The notes beneath the pieces are model-generated. The model was given only the letters and a program-made list of their open reading frames with translations, did no database searches and was not told where the DNA came from. The translations under genes were made by a program, and so were the position numbers. Positions 24,990 to 34,573 of a stretch of DNA of 37,137 nt are shown here, in pieces; within the stretch, counting starts at the first letter, position 1; every line of letters begins with the position of its first letter. Source of the DNA: Ectothiorhodospiraceae bacterium. GTDB taxonomy: Bacteria; Pseudomonadota; Gammaproteobacteria; Nitrococcales; Aquisalimonadaceae. The stretch covers positions 1 to 37,137 of the forward strand of contig SLCE01000020.1 in assembly GCA_007125985.1 (NCBI GenBank), given 5' to 3'.

Positions 24990-25732
24990 CCACCAATACG
25001 AATTTTCTCCTCGCGGTGGAGGACTTGACCGTGTCTTTCGACGGATTCAAGGCCATCGACGGGCTCAACTTCTACATGGACTACAAGGAACTGCGGGTGG
25101 TCATCGGCCCCAACGGGGCGGGGAAGACCACGCTGCTGGATCTCATCTGCGGCAAGACCAAGGCCAGTGCCGGGTCCATCAAGTTCAAGGGCCAGGAGCT
25201 GACCGCCTTGCCGGAACACCGCATCGTCTGGGCCGGTGTGGGGCGCAAGTTCCAGACCCCGTCCATCTACGAGAGCCTCACCGTGCGGGAAAACCTGGAG
25301 GTGTCCTATCCGGAAGGGCGCGGCGTGTGGGGCGCGTTGGCGTTCAAGCGTGACCGCCGGGTACTGGAGAAGATCGACGAGGTCGCCGAATCCACCTTCG
25401 TCAAGGACATGCTCGACAAGGAGGCCGGGCTACTCAGTCATGGGCAGAAGCAGTGGCTGGAGATCGGGATGCTGCTGATGCAGGACCCGGAGCTGTTGAT
25501 GCTGGACGAGCCGGTGGCGGGCATGAGCGTGAAAGAGCGCGAGCAGACCGCGGAACTGCTGAACACGATCACCGAGGGTCGCTCGGTCATCGTAATTGAG
25601 CACGACATGAACTTCGTCAAGCGCATCGCACGCAAGGTCACTGTGCTGCACCAAGGGCAGATTCTGGCCGAGGGTGACATGGATAGCGTGCAGTCCGACA
25701 AGCGCGTGATTGACGTCTACCTGGGCCACTAA
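24986..25732 (+). CDS. urtD: Urea/amide ABC transporter ATPase UrtD
   Basis: A 248-residue cytoplasmic ATPase of the LivG type. Walker A is GPNGAGKTTLLD (residues 38-49), the signature LLSHGQKQWLEIGMLL, Walker B LLMLDEPVAGMS and the switch histidine VIVIEHDMNF. The unusual signature SHGQKQWLE (rather than LSGGQ) and AGVGRKFQTPSIYESLTVRE identify UrtD among LivG homologues. It pairs with UrtE to drive import. It overlaps urtC by 4 bases and is followed by urtE after 15 bases. Confidence 0.95.
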   Translation: MTTNTNFLLAVEDLTVSFDGFKAIDGLNFYMDYKELRVVIGPNGAGKTTLLDLICGKTKASAGSIKFKGQELTALPEHRIVWAGVGRKFQTPSIYESLTVRENLEVSYPEGRGVWGALAFKRDRRVLEKIDEVAESTFVKDMLDKEAGLLSHGQKQWLEIGMLLMQDPELLMLDEPVAGMSVKEREQTAELLNTITEGRSVIVIEHDMNFVKRIARKVTVLHQGQILAEGDMDSVQSDKRVIDVYLGH

Positions 25733-25747
25733 CACGGGGAAGACACC

Positions 25748-26437
25748 ATGCTGGAAGTCAGCGGCTTGAGAGTCAGTTACGGGCAGAGTGAGGTGATCCA
25801 CGGCGTCGATCTCAGCGTCAAGCGCAATGAGACGGTGGCCGTGATGGGGCGCAACGGCATGGGCAAGACCACGTTGTTCAAGACCCTGATCGGCATCCTC
25901 AAGGGTGGGGCGGGCAGCGTGAAGCTCGACGGGCAGGAGCTTGTCGGCCTGCCGAGCCACGCCCGTGTGGCCGCGGGGCTGGCCTATGTGCCCCAGGGAC
26001 GGATGATCTTCCCCACGCTGACGGTGATGGAGAACATCCAGGCGGGGTTGGAAACGGCCAGGACGAAAGCCGTTCCCGACGAGATCTTCTCGCTGTTCCC
26101 CGTGCTGCATGAGATGCGTCACCGCAAGGGCGGAAATCTCTCCGGGGGTCAGCAGCAGCAGCTGGCCATTGCCCGCGCACTGGTATCCGATCCCAAGGTG
26201 CTGCTGCTGGATGAGCCCACCGAGGGCATCCAGCCCTCCATCATCAAGGAAATCGCCCAGACACTGAACGAGATCCGGCGCCTGCGCGAGATCACCATTC
26301 TGGTCTCGGAGCAGGTGCTGAGTTTCACCCTGGATATCGCCGACCGGCTGCTGGTACTGGAGTCAGGGCGGCTGGTGCACGAGGTAAGTCGGGCGGAATG
26401 CGATGCGGACAAGATCAGCCGCTACCTGTCGGTGTAG
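25748..26437 (+). CDS. urtE: Urea/amide ABC transporter ATPase UrtE
   Basis: A 229-residue LivF-type ATPase. Walker A is [12 protein letters not shown] (about residues 35-46), then [20 protein letters not shown], signature [20 protein letters not shown], Walker [26 protein letters not shown] and [11 protein letters not shown] are typical of UrtE. It ends the transporter operon; a tRNA gene on the opposite strand starts 27 bases later. No T-run terminator is seen after it, so read-through into the antisense tRNA region and amiE is possible. Confidence 0.95.
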   Translation: MLEVSGLRVSYGQSEVIHGVDLSVKRNETVAVMGRNGMGKTTLFKTLIGILKGGAGSVKLDGQELVGLPSHARVAAGLAYVPQGRMIFPTLTVMENIQAGLETARTKAVPDEIFSLFPVLHEMRHRKGGNLSGGQQQQLAIARALVSDPKVLLLDEPTEGIQPSIIKEIAQTLNEIRRLREITILVSEQVLSFTLDIADRLLVLESGRLVHEVSRAECDADKISRYLSV

Positions 26438-26463
26438 CGATGGTGATGCGGGGGAGGGGGAAA

Positions 26464-26540
26464 TGGCGCGCCCGGCAGGATTCGAACCTGCGACCTTCGG
26501 CTTCGGAGGCCGACACTCTATCCAGCTGAGCTACGGGCGC
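26464..26540 (-). tRNA. tRNA-Arg (anticodon CCG)
   Basis: A 77-base tRNA on the minus strand with encoded CCA. The acceptor stem GCGCCCG/CGGGCGC is perfect, the D arm reads GCTCAGCTGGATAGAGT, the anticodon arm TCGGC-CTCCGAA-GCCGA gives CCG (reads CGG), and the T arm is GCAGG-TTCGAAT-CCTGC. The discriminator base is G. It lies between urtE and amiE, transcribed against both. Such a site is a common landing place for integrating elements, but no integrase or attachment repeat is visible nearby. Confidence 0.96.
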
Positions 26541-26562
26541 TTTGTCTCAATCGAGACGGCGA

Positions 26563-26591
26563 ATGATACCGGTTTGATGTGGCCGCGTCCA
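26563..26591 (-). promoter_or_regulatory. Sigma-70-type promoter for tRNA-Arg
   Basis: On the minus strand TGGACG (26586-26591), a 17-base spacer and TATCAT (26563-26568) match 4 of 6 and 5 of 6 of the consensus. They are followed by a GC-rich discriminator just before the tRNA 5' end, as expected for a stable RNA gene. Confidence 0.55.
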
Positions 26592-26724
26592 TGGGGCGAA
26601 GGCTGCCAACCACAACGGGAGGGGCTCCATGCCGCGGTTCCTCTCCGGGCCGACGGTTGCCGCACGGACGCGCAGTGCAATCGCTTTCAATCCTGTCGAT
26701 AGTCGATATACGAGGAGTTGCATC

Positions 26725-27771
26725 ATGCGTCACGGTGATATTTCCAGCAGCAAGGACACGGTGGGTGTTGCGGTCGTCAACTACAAGATGCCGCGCCTGC
26801 ACACCAAGGCCGAAGTGCTCGATAACGCCCAGAAGATCGCAGACATGATCGAGGGCATGAAGGTGGGCCTGCCCGGACTCGATCTGGTCATTTTCCCCGA
26901 GTACAGCACCATGGGGATCATGTACGACCCGGATGAAATGTACGCCACGGCGGCCACCATACCCGGTGACGAAACCGAGATTTTCGCCCGTGCCTGCCGC
27001 AAGGCCAACGTCTGGGGTGTGTTCTCGCTCACCGGCGAGCGCCACGAGGAGCACCCCAAGAAGGCGCCTTACAACACGCTGATCCTCATGAATAACAAGG
27101 GCGAGATCGTTCAGAAGTACCGCAAGTGCATTCCCTGGTGCCCGATCGAGGGCTGGTATCCGGGCGATCGCACCTACGTCAGCGAAGGACCGAAGGGCCT
27201 GAAGTTGAGCCTGATCATCTGCGATGACGGCAATTACCCGGAGATCTGGCGGGACTGCGCGATGCGCGGGGCGGAACTCATCGTCCGCTGCCAGGGCTAT
27301 ATGTACCCGGCCAAGGAACAGCAGATCAACATGTCCAAGTGTATGGCCTGGGCCAATAACACCTACGTGGCCGTGGCCAACGCCACCGGCTTCGACGGGG
27401 TGTACAGCTACTTCGGCCATTCCGCCCTCATCGGTTTCGACGGTCGCACGCTGGGTGAATGCGGTACTGAGGAAAACGGGATCCAGTATGCGCAGTTCTC
27501 CGTCTCGGCCATTCGCGATGCGCGGGAGAACGATCAGTCCCAGAACCACCTGTTCAAGCTGCTGCACCGGGGTTACACCGGCATGCATGACTCCGGTGAC
27601 GGCGACAAGGGCCTGGCGGAATGCCCCTTCGAGTTCTATCGCACCTGGGTGAACGATGCCGAGAAGGCGCGGGAGGACGTGGAAAAGATCACCCGCAGCA
27701 AGGTAGGTGTGGCCAGCGCGCCAGTGAAGGATCTGCCGTACGACGCCAAGGAAGACGAGGCGGCGGAATAG
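26725..27771 (+). CDS. amiE: Aliphatic amidase AmiE
   Basis: A 348-residue cytoplasmic enzyme of the nitrilase superfamily that hydrolyses short aliphatic amides such as acetamide, propionamide and acrylamide to the acid and ammonia. It follows Pseudomonas AmiE from the first residues ([20 protein letters not shown]) onward. The catalytic triad is present: Glu59 (FPEYST), Lys134 (KYRKCIPW) and Cys166 ([10 protein letters not shown]). [20 protein letters not shown] and [19 protein letters not shown] are also conserved. AmiE assembles as a homohexamer. gaggag precedes the start at 26725; the longer frame from 26629 lacks family homology. It is followed by amiB, as in Pseudomonas, but preceded by an ABC transporter. 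Confidence 0.95.
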   Translation: MRHGDISSSKDTVGVAVVNYKMPRLHTKAEVLDNAQKIADMIEGMKVGLPGLDLVIFPEYSTMGIMYDPDEMYATAATIPGDETEIFARACRKANVWGVFSLTGERHEEHPKKAPYNTLILMNNKGEIVQKYRKCIPWCPIEGWYPGDRTYVSEGPKGLKLSLIICDDGNYPEIWRDCAMRGAELIVRCQGYMYPAKEQQINMSKCMAWANNTYVAVANATGFDGVYSYFGHSALIGFDGRTLGECGTEENGIQYAQFSVSAIRDARENDQSQNHLFKLLHRGYTGMHDSGDGDKGLAECPFEFYRTWVNDAEKAREDVEKITRSKVGVASAPVKDLPYDAKEDEAAE

Positions 27772-27788
27772 CGTTGACGGCTCGCAAG

Positions 27789-27820
27789 CCGGTGGTGGGC
27801 CCTGCGGGGCCCGCCACCGG
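27789..27820 (+). other. Stable hairpin between amiE and amiB
   Basis: CCGGTGG-T-GGGCCC (27789-27802) pairs with GGGCCC-G-CCACCGG (27807-27820) around a TGCG loop, 17 bases after the amiE stop. The stem is 14 bp with one T-G pair; no T-run follows. It likely stabilises amiE mRNA or attenuates transcription so that the amidase exceeds AmiB. Confidence 0.6.
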
Positions 27821-27840
27821 GCTCACTGGGGATCCCACTC

Positions 27841-28971
27841 ATGCCCTTTCTCAACGAAATGCTGGACGAAACCAGTCGTCGCCGTCTGGAAGAGCAGCGG
27901 CTGGCCGAGGACAACGCCGGCGAAGTGGTATCCGTGAAGCCGATGGAGCCGGACGGTCTGGATAGCCGCTATCGCTTTGACGTCGCTGCGATCATGCGCT
28001 CGGTGCGTGGCGAGATTCTCGGCCAGGAGGCGGCGGTGGATGCGCTGGAACGGATGCTGCACATCGTGCGAGCTGACATCGCCGATCCGCGCCGGCCCCT
28101 GCACACGGCGCTGTTCCTCGGGCCGACCGGGGTCGGCAAGACCGAGCTGGTGCGCGCCCTGGCCCGGGCGCTGCACGGCGACGCCGACGCGTTCTGCCGC
28201 GTGGATATGAACACCTTGTCCCAGGAGCACTACGCCGCTGCGCTCACTGGGGCGCCGCCCGGCTACGTGGGCAGCAAGGAAGGCACCACCATCCTGAACC
28301 AGGAGCTCATCGAGGGCAGCCTGGGGAAGCCAGGTATCGTCCTGTTCGATGAGCTGGAGAAAGCCTCGGATGAGGTGGTGCAGGCCCTGTTGAATGTGTT
28401 CGACAACGGCATGCTGACCGTGGCCTCCGGCGAACGAACCTACAGTTTCCGTAACGCGCTGGTGTTCATGACCAGCAATCTGGGCGCGCGGCGCCTGCAG
28501 AACTTCGAGGAACGTCGTCTCCGCCTGCCGCGCCGCCTTCTGCCCATGACCCCGGCCCGCCAACGGGAGAAACGCGATCAGCTTATGGAGCGCGAGCTGC
28601 TCCGGCGTTTCACCCCGGAATTCGTCAACCGTATCGACACCATCACCGTGTTCAACTGGATGCAGGGCGTGGTGGTGGAACGGTTGGTGGATTTGGAAAC
28701 CGCCCGGCTCAACCGTCGGCTGCGCAGGCATAACGTGGAGCTGCGTCTACAGTCGGAGGTGCGGCACCGCATTGCGACGGAGGGTTTCGACCGCAAGTTC
28801 GGCGCCCGTTCGCTGCGCCGGGCCATGCGGCATCGCATTGAGGCGCCGTTGGCGCATTACCTGCTGACCGAATTCCGGCCGGGGGCGGATGCCGTTCAAG
28901 TGGTGGAAGCACGGCTCGACGGCGGTTCCATCCGGTTCTGTCCCCTGGGTCCTGGCTCACGTCATCCTTAG
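27841..28971 (+). CDS. amiB: AmiB-type AAA+ ATPase (ClpB D2-like) linked to amidase
   Basis: A 376-residue stand-alone AAA+ protein. It has Walker A GPTGVGKT (94-101), the pore loop GYVG (141-144), Walker B IVLFDE (166-171), sensor 1 TSNLG (211-215), an arginine finger in FTPEFVNRID (Arg264) and sensor 2 FGARSLRR (320-327). This is the Clp/Hsp100 second-module type, without the N-domain or first ATPase ring of ClpB/ClpA. In Pseudomonas the gene after amiE is amiB, a ClpA/B-related ATP-binding protein thought to act as chaperone, which supports the name. It probably aids assembly of the amidase; that role is inferred. It sits 11 bases ahead of the next amidase gene. Confidence 0.85.
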   Translation: MPFLNEMLDETSRRRLEEQRLAEDNAGEVVSVKPMEPDGLDSRYRFDVAAIMRSVRGEILGQEAAVDALERMLHIVRADIADPRRPLHTALFLGPTGVGKTELVRALARALHGDADAFCRVDMNTLSQEHYAAALTGAPPGYVGSKEGTTILNQELIEGSLGKPGIVLFDELEKASDEVVQALLNVFDNGMLTVASGERTYSFRNALVFMTSNLGARRLQNFEERRLRLPRRLLPMTPARQREKRDQLMERELLRRFTPEFVNRIDTITVFNWMQGVVVERLVDLETARLNRRLRRHNVELRLQSEVRHRIATEGFDRKFGARSLRRAMRHRIEAPLAHYLLTEFRPGADAVQVVEARLDGGSIRFCPLGPGSRHP

Positions 28972-28982
28972 GAGGTCCCATC

Positions 28983-30497
28983 ATGTCCGTCAAACTGCCC
29001 GATCAGTTCACCCTGGAAGCCATTTCCGACGCATTCGGTTTCAACCTCTCGCCTGAAGAACTGGCGGAGTATGAGCCCGCCGTGGCGGCCAGCCTGGCCG
29101 CCTACGCACGCATTGACGAGTACGCGGATGAGCTGTTGCCTGTGAAGTATCCCCGCGCATCGGTGGGTTATCGGCCCGTGGGTGATCAAAATCCCGGCAA
29201 CGGCTGGGCATGGAAGTGCTCCATTCCCGGTGCGGACGAGGGGCCTCTGGCCGGTCGCACCATTGGCATCAAGGACAACGTGCTGGTGGCGGGCATTCCC
29301 ATGCTCAACGGTTCCCCGATCATGGAAGGCTACGTGCCGCGGGAGGATGCGACCGTGGTCACGCGCTTGCTGGATGCCGGCGCGCACATCATCGGCAAGA
29401 CCGCGGTGCCGGCTTTCTGCTTCGATGGCGGCGGCTGTACCGGCTATCCGGAACCCCAGCCGGAGAACCCCTACAAAGCAGGCTATATGGCGGGCTCATC
29501 GTCCAACGGCAGCGCCGTTGTCGTCATGAAAGGGGAAGCAGACATGGCCCTGGGGGGAGACCAGGGCGGCTCCATCCGCATGCCGGGCTCCTGGAGCGGC
29601 TGCTACGGTCTCAAGCCCACCAAAGGCCTGGTGCCCTACACCGGTATCTTCCCCATCGAACGCACGCTGGACCATACCGGTCCCATGGCCCGCAGCGCCG
29701 AGGACTGCGCCCTGATGCTGCAGGTGATCGCGGGGGCGGACGGGCTGGATCCGCGCCAGTATGACGTGCGTACCGAGGATTACATGGCAGCGCTGGGAGA
29801 GGACCTCTCCGGCTTGCGCATCGGTCTGCTGCGTGAGGGCTTTGGTATTCCCGACATGAGTGAGGCGGATGTGGATGAAGCCGTGCGCCAGGCCGCGGCG
29901 GTGCTGGAGAAGGCCGGTGCCAGCGTGTCCGAGGTGTCGGTTCCCATGCACGCCGACGGGCTGGTGCTCTGGTCCGCGATTGCCACCGAGGGCGCCACCG
30001 ATTTGATGGTCGCCGGCGATGCCTTCGGCACCAACGCCGGTGGCCATTATTCCACCGATCTGGTGGATTTCTTCGGCCGCGCCCGCCGGGCTCGGGGCCA
30101 GGATTTCAGCCAGACTGTGAAGGCAACCGTATTGGCCGGGCATTACATGAGCACGCGCTATCACCGTCGTTATTACGCCAAGGCCCAGAACCTGGGTCGC
30201 CGTCTGCGGCGCGAATACGACGCCGCGCTGCAGGGCGTGGACCTGCTGGTCATGCCCACCACGGCGATGAAGGCCATGCCCAAGCCGGCGGACCGTTCGC
30301 TGGCCACGGTGCTCGCCAGTGCCCTGGGCAATCTGTACAACACCGCGCCCTTTGACGTGACGGGCCACCCGGCCATGAACGTGCCGGCCGGTGTGTCTGA
30401 TGGTCTGCCGGTGGGGATGATGCTGGTGGGCCGTCACTGGGAGGATGCAACGGTGCTGAAGGCTGCGCACGCCTTCCAGGCCAAGACCGGCACTTGA
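28983..30497 (+). CDS. Amidase-signature amidase, nitrile-hydratase-associated type
   Basis: A 504-residue amidase with the Ser-cisSer-Lys triad: Lys97 (GIKDN), Ser173 (MAGSSSNGSA) and nucleophile Ser197 in GGDQGGSIRMPGSW. GGDQGGSIR, KPTKGLVPYTGIFPIERTLD and ADGLDPRQYD are hallmarks of the Rhodococcus-type amidases that sit beside nitrile hydratase and convert aliphatic or aromatic amides to acid and ammonia. The first 90 residues form the extra N-terminal helical domain of this subgroup. No nitrile hydratase is present in the window, so amides rather than nitriles are the likely substrates here. A strong taggaggt lies before the ATG, and amiB precedes it by 11 bases, so the two are in one operon. 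Confidence 0.92.
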   Translation: MSVKLPDQFTLEAISDAFGFNLSPEELAEYEPAVAASLAAYARIDEYADELLPVKYPRASVGYRPVGDQNPGNGWAWKCSIPGADEGPLAGRTIGIKDNVLVAGIPMLNGSPIMEGYVPREDATVVTRLLDAGAHIIGKTAVPAFCFDGGGCTGYPEPQPENPYKAGYMAGSSSNGSAVVVMKGEADMALGGDQGGSIRMPGSWSGCYGLKPTKGLVPYTGIFPIERTLDHTGPMARSAEDCALMLQVIAGADGLDPRQYDVRTEDYMAALGEDLSGLRIGLLREGFGIPDMSEADVDEAVRQAAAVLEKAGASVSEVSVPMHADGLVLWSAIATEGATDLMVAGDAFGTNAGGHYSTDLVDFFGRARRARGQDFSQTVKATVLAGHYMSTRYHRRYYAKAQNLGRRLRREYDAALQGVDLLVMPTTAMKAMPKPADRSLATVLASALGNLYNTAPFDVTGHPAMNVPAGVSDGLPVGMMLVGRHWEDATVLKAAHAFQAKTGT

Positions 30498-30509
30498 GGA
30501 AACGCTGAT
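30491..30509 (+). repeat. Degenerate copy C of the 19-bp repeat
   Basis: CACTTGAGGAAACGCTGAT, 16 of 19 identical to copy B; it overlaps the stop codon of the amidase gene. It might be chance similarity. Confidence 0.3.
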
Positions 30510-30577
30510 CTATTCCATGGCCCTCTGCGGAGCCAGTCGCGTGCGCTGCCCAGGCGGCGTTCGCAGGCAATGGCCAA

Positions 30578-30626
30578 TGCACCAACCTGGCGTGCGCCAG
30601 GGCTGACCATGACCCGCCCTGGTGCA
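30578..30626. promoter_or_regulatory. Two tandem NtrC-like sites upstream of urease operon 2
   Basis: 30578-30594 is TGCACCA-ACC-TGGCGTG (perfect left half) and 30610-30626 is TGACCCG-CCC-TGGTGCA (perfect right half), 10 and 11 of 14 matches to TGCACCA-N3-TGGTGCA. Their centres are 32 bases apart, about three helical turns, and lie about 151 and 119 bases before the predicted start of urease operon 2. This is the classical layout for cooperative NtrC enhancers. Confidence 0.6.
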
Positions 30627-30662
30627 TCGGAACGGGAGTGCCCCGTTCCGATGCACCTTTTT
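30621..30662 (+). terminator. Intrinsic terminator after the amidase operon
   Basis: GGTGCATCGGAACGGG (30621-30636) and its exact complement CCCGTTCCGATGCACC (30642-30657) form a 16-bp stem with a 5-base loop, followed by TTTTT. It ends the amiE-amiB-amidase transcript and insulates urease operon 2. Its first arm shares bases with the second NtrC-like site. Confidence 0.88.
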
Positions 30663-30710
30663 CGAGCAGACCTTGTCGTCCGGTTGCGTGGGATTCACGG
30701 AAACGGTCGA

Positions 30711-30726
30711 TGGCATGGAGCCTGCA
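30711..30726 (+). promoter_or_regulatory. Sigma-54 (RpoN) promoter of urease operon 2
   Basis: TGGCATGGAGCCTGCA fits TGGCAC-N5-TTGCA with two differences, keeping GG (30712-30713) and GC (30724-30725). Predicted start of transcription is near 30737, 33 bases before the first ATG of the operon. Confidence 0.65.
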
Positions 30727-30769
30727 TGACCCATTCTCATCAACGCCCATTCAGAACGGAGAACTGATC

Positions 30770-31372
30770 ATGAAACGAAGCCGACTCCCGCTGCTGCTCC
30801 TTGGTGCATTGCTGCTGGTGCCTGCACTGGCCTTGGCCCATCCACATCCGTATGCGCACACCCACGGTGGTCTGGGTGCGGGTCTGTTGCACCCGATGCT
30901 GGGGCTGGATCACCTGCTGGCTATGCTGGGGGTCGGGTTATGGGCCGCCCAGCAGGTGGACCGGCGTGCTCTGCTGGCGATTCCCGCCGCCTTCCTGGTG
31001 ATGCTGTTGGCGGGGTTTGGTCTGGGGGTCGGCTCCGCACCGTTGCCCTTGGTAGAGCTCGGTATCGTGGGCTCAGTGGCTTTGGTGGGGGCGCTGATTC
31101 TGTTCCGGCGTCAGCTGCCATTGCTCGCCGGAGCGGCTGTGGTGGGCGTCTTCGCCGTTTTTCACGGACATGCCCATGGCGCGGAGATGGCCGCTGGACT
31201 GTCGGCGCTGAGTTTCGGTGTTGGCTTCGCCTTGGCATCCGCTGCCTTGCTCCTGGCCGGCATGGCGGGCTGGCGGTTCACGGAACGGCGCATGCTGCAG
31301 CAACCGGTGGCCCGTTCAGTGGGGGCAACCCTGCTGGCCGCCAGCGCCGTCTTCCTCGTGCTGCTGGTGTAG
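30770..31372 (+). CDS. ureJ: HupE/UreJ-family nickel permease
   Basis: A 200-residue inner-membrane protein that supplies nickel to urease. After a signal-like segment (PLLLLGALLLVPALALAHPH) come six or so short helices. The family motif HPMLGLDHLLAMLGVGLWAA lies near residues 40-60, and FHGHAHGAEMA near residue 130. The histidine clusters HPHPYAHTHGG, HPMLGLDH and FHGHAHG are the presumed metal-binding path. Membership in HupE/UreJ is firm; placement at the head of urease operon 2 supports a nickel role. The ATG at 30770 follows the sigma-54 promoter by about 33 bases, with cggaga upstream. Confidence 0.92.
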   Translation: MKRSRLPLLLLGALLLVPALALAHPHPYAHTHGGLGAGLLHPMLGLDHLLAMLGVGLWAAQQVDRRALLAIPAAFLVMLLAGFGLGVGSAPLPLVELGIVGSVALVGALILFRRQLPLLAGAAVVGVFAVFHGHAHGAEMAAGLSALSFGVGFALASAALLLAGMAGWRFTERRMLQQPVARSVGATLLAASAVFLVLLV

Positions 31373-31399
31373 CCGTCCTTGGCCGCTGCGCCGCAGGTG

Positions 31400-32224
31400 A
31401 TGTCCGCCACGGATGGCTGGCTGGGCAGTCTGGAACTGGGCTACGAGTCCCGTCAGGGCCGCACGGTGCTGGTCCGGCGACGGCATCAGGGCCCTCTACT
31501 GGTGCAGCGCAGTTTTCATCCGGAAGGCGCGCCGTGTCACAGCTACGTGATCCATCCTCCCGGCGGTGTGGTCGGCGGTGACCGGCTGCAATTGCATGTC
31601 ACGGTTGCGCGTGACGCGCATGCCGTCGTGACTACGCCGGCGGCTGCCAAGTTCTACCGTAGCGGCGGCTTCCGGGCGGAGCAGCAGCAGAGCTGTGCGG
31701 TGGAGCCGGGCGGTGCGCTGGAATTTCTGCCGACCGAGACCATCCTGCACGGCGGCTGCGATGTGCTGTTGACGAACCGCTACGAACTCTACGGCGACGC
31801 CCGCTTATGTGTCTGGGATGTGCTCTGCCTGGGGCGTCCCGGCAGCGGCGACCACTTTGCGAACGGCCGGTGCGAGCAGGATCTGCGCATTCTGCGGGAT
31901 GGCCGTCTGTACCTGCATGAACGGCTGCTGCTGCACGACGGTGACCGTCTGCTGCAGGCGCCCTGGGGCTTGGATGGGCAGTCGGTGATCGGCCTGCTGG
32001 TGGCGACGCCGGTGGAGCCAGGTCTGGAGCAGGCGCTGCGCGATGCGCTGCCGGTGCCGGATGGCATCCGCTTGGGCATCACGCGTATCAACGACGTGCT
32101 GTTGCTCCGCTGTCTCGGCCCTGGTTCGGAGCCGGTGCGCCATTTGCTGGAACAGGCCTGGACGCAGCTAAGGCCGGCGGCGCTCGGTCGGCCTGCGTGT
32201 CCACCGCGAATCTGGAGGACCTGA
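31400..32224 (+). CDS. ureD: Urease accessory protein UreD (operon 2)
   Basis: A 274-residue nickel-insertion scaffold of the classical kind. Key segments are [53 protein letters not shown] (the hallmark PPGG.V.GD), [11 protein letters not shown] and [14 protein letters not shown]. The C-terminal half includes [20 protein letters not shown]. The ATG at 31400 is used; a TTG at 31379 would add 7 residues and follows ureJ by 6 bases. It is far more typical than the UreD of operon 1 (PPGGVVGGD versus GGGLVEGDN). It is followed by ureA after 4 bases. Confidence 0.93.
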   Translation: MSATDGWLGSLELGYESRQGRTVLVRRRHQGPLLVQRSFHPEGAPCHSYVIHPPGGVVGGDRLQLHVTVARDAHAVVTTPAAAKFYRSGGFRAEQQQSCAVEPGGALEFLPTETILHGGCDVLLTNRYELYGDARLCVWDVLCLGRPGSGDHFANGRCEQDLRILRDGRLYLHERLLLHDGDRLLQAPWGLDGQSVIGLLVATPVEPGLEQALRDALPVPDGIRLGITRINDVLLLRCLGPGSEPVRHLLEQAWTQLRPAALGRPACPPRIWRT

Positions 32225-32228
32225 CGAC

Positions 32229-32531
32229 ATGGAACTCACACCACGGGAAAAGGACAAGCTGCTGTTGTTCACGGCGGCGCTGCTTGCGGAGCGCCGTAAG
32301 GCACGAGGACTGAAGTTGAACTACCCGGAGGCGGTGGCGCTGATCTCCGCCGCCATTCTGGAGGGCGCCCGGGACGGTCGCAGCGTGGCGGAACTGATGA
32401 GCGCAGGCGCCGAGGTGCTGGGCCGCGACGAAGTCATGGACGGCGTGCCGGAAATGATTCCGGAGGTGCAGGTGGAAGCCACGTTCCCGGACGGTGTGAA
32501 GCTCGTCACCGTCCACGAGCCCATTCGCTAG
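32229..32531 (+). CDS. ureA: Urease gamma subunit (operon 2)
   Basis: A 100-residue structural subunit with the standard pattern [60 protein letters not shown], and the ending LVTHEPIR-like LVTVHEPIR. Length is the normal 100. It is separated from ureB by 11 bases, whereas operon 1 has the two joined across the same position, so an ancestral stop is retained here. Confidence 0.96.
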   Translation: MELTPREKDKLLLFTAALLAERRKARGLKLNYPEAVALISAAILEGARDGRSVAELMSAGAEVLGRDEVMDGVPEMIPEVQVEATFPDGVKLVTVHEPIR

Positions 32532-32542
32532 GAGAGCCGGCC

Positions 32543-32856
32543 ATGATTCCTGGAGAAATCTTCCCCGCGGACGGTGAAATCACGCTCAATGCCGGGCGCG
32601 ACACGCTGACTGTCTCGGTAACCAACACGGGTGACCGGCCGGTACAGGTGGGCTCGCATTACCACTTCTATGAAGTGAACGATGCGTTGACGTTCGATCG
32701 GGAGCCCTGCCGGGGATTCCGGCTTGATATCCCGGCAGGTACCGCCGTGCGGTTCGAACCGGGCCAGGCCCGTACCGTGCAACTCGTGGCCTACGCGGGC
32801 AAACGCACTGTGTACGGCTTCAAGGGCCGCGTCATGGGGCCTCTGGAGGGTAAGGA

Positions 32857-32860
<4 letters not shown>
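32543..32860 (+). CDS. ureB: Urease beta subunit (operon 2)
   Basis: A 105-residue structural subunit: [60 protein letters not shown] and [12 protein letters not shown]. These match UreB along its full length. The ribosome-binding site is aggaga. The stop overlaps ureC as ATGA, so alpha and beta chains are translationally coupled. Confidence 0.96.
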
Positions 32861-34563
<1,703 letters not shown>

Positions 34564-34573
34564 GAGGCTGGCG

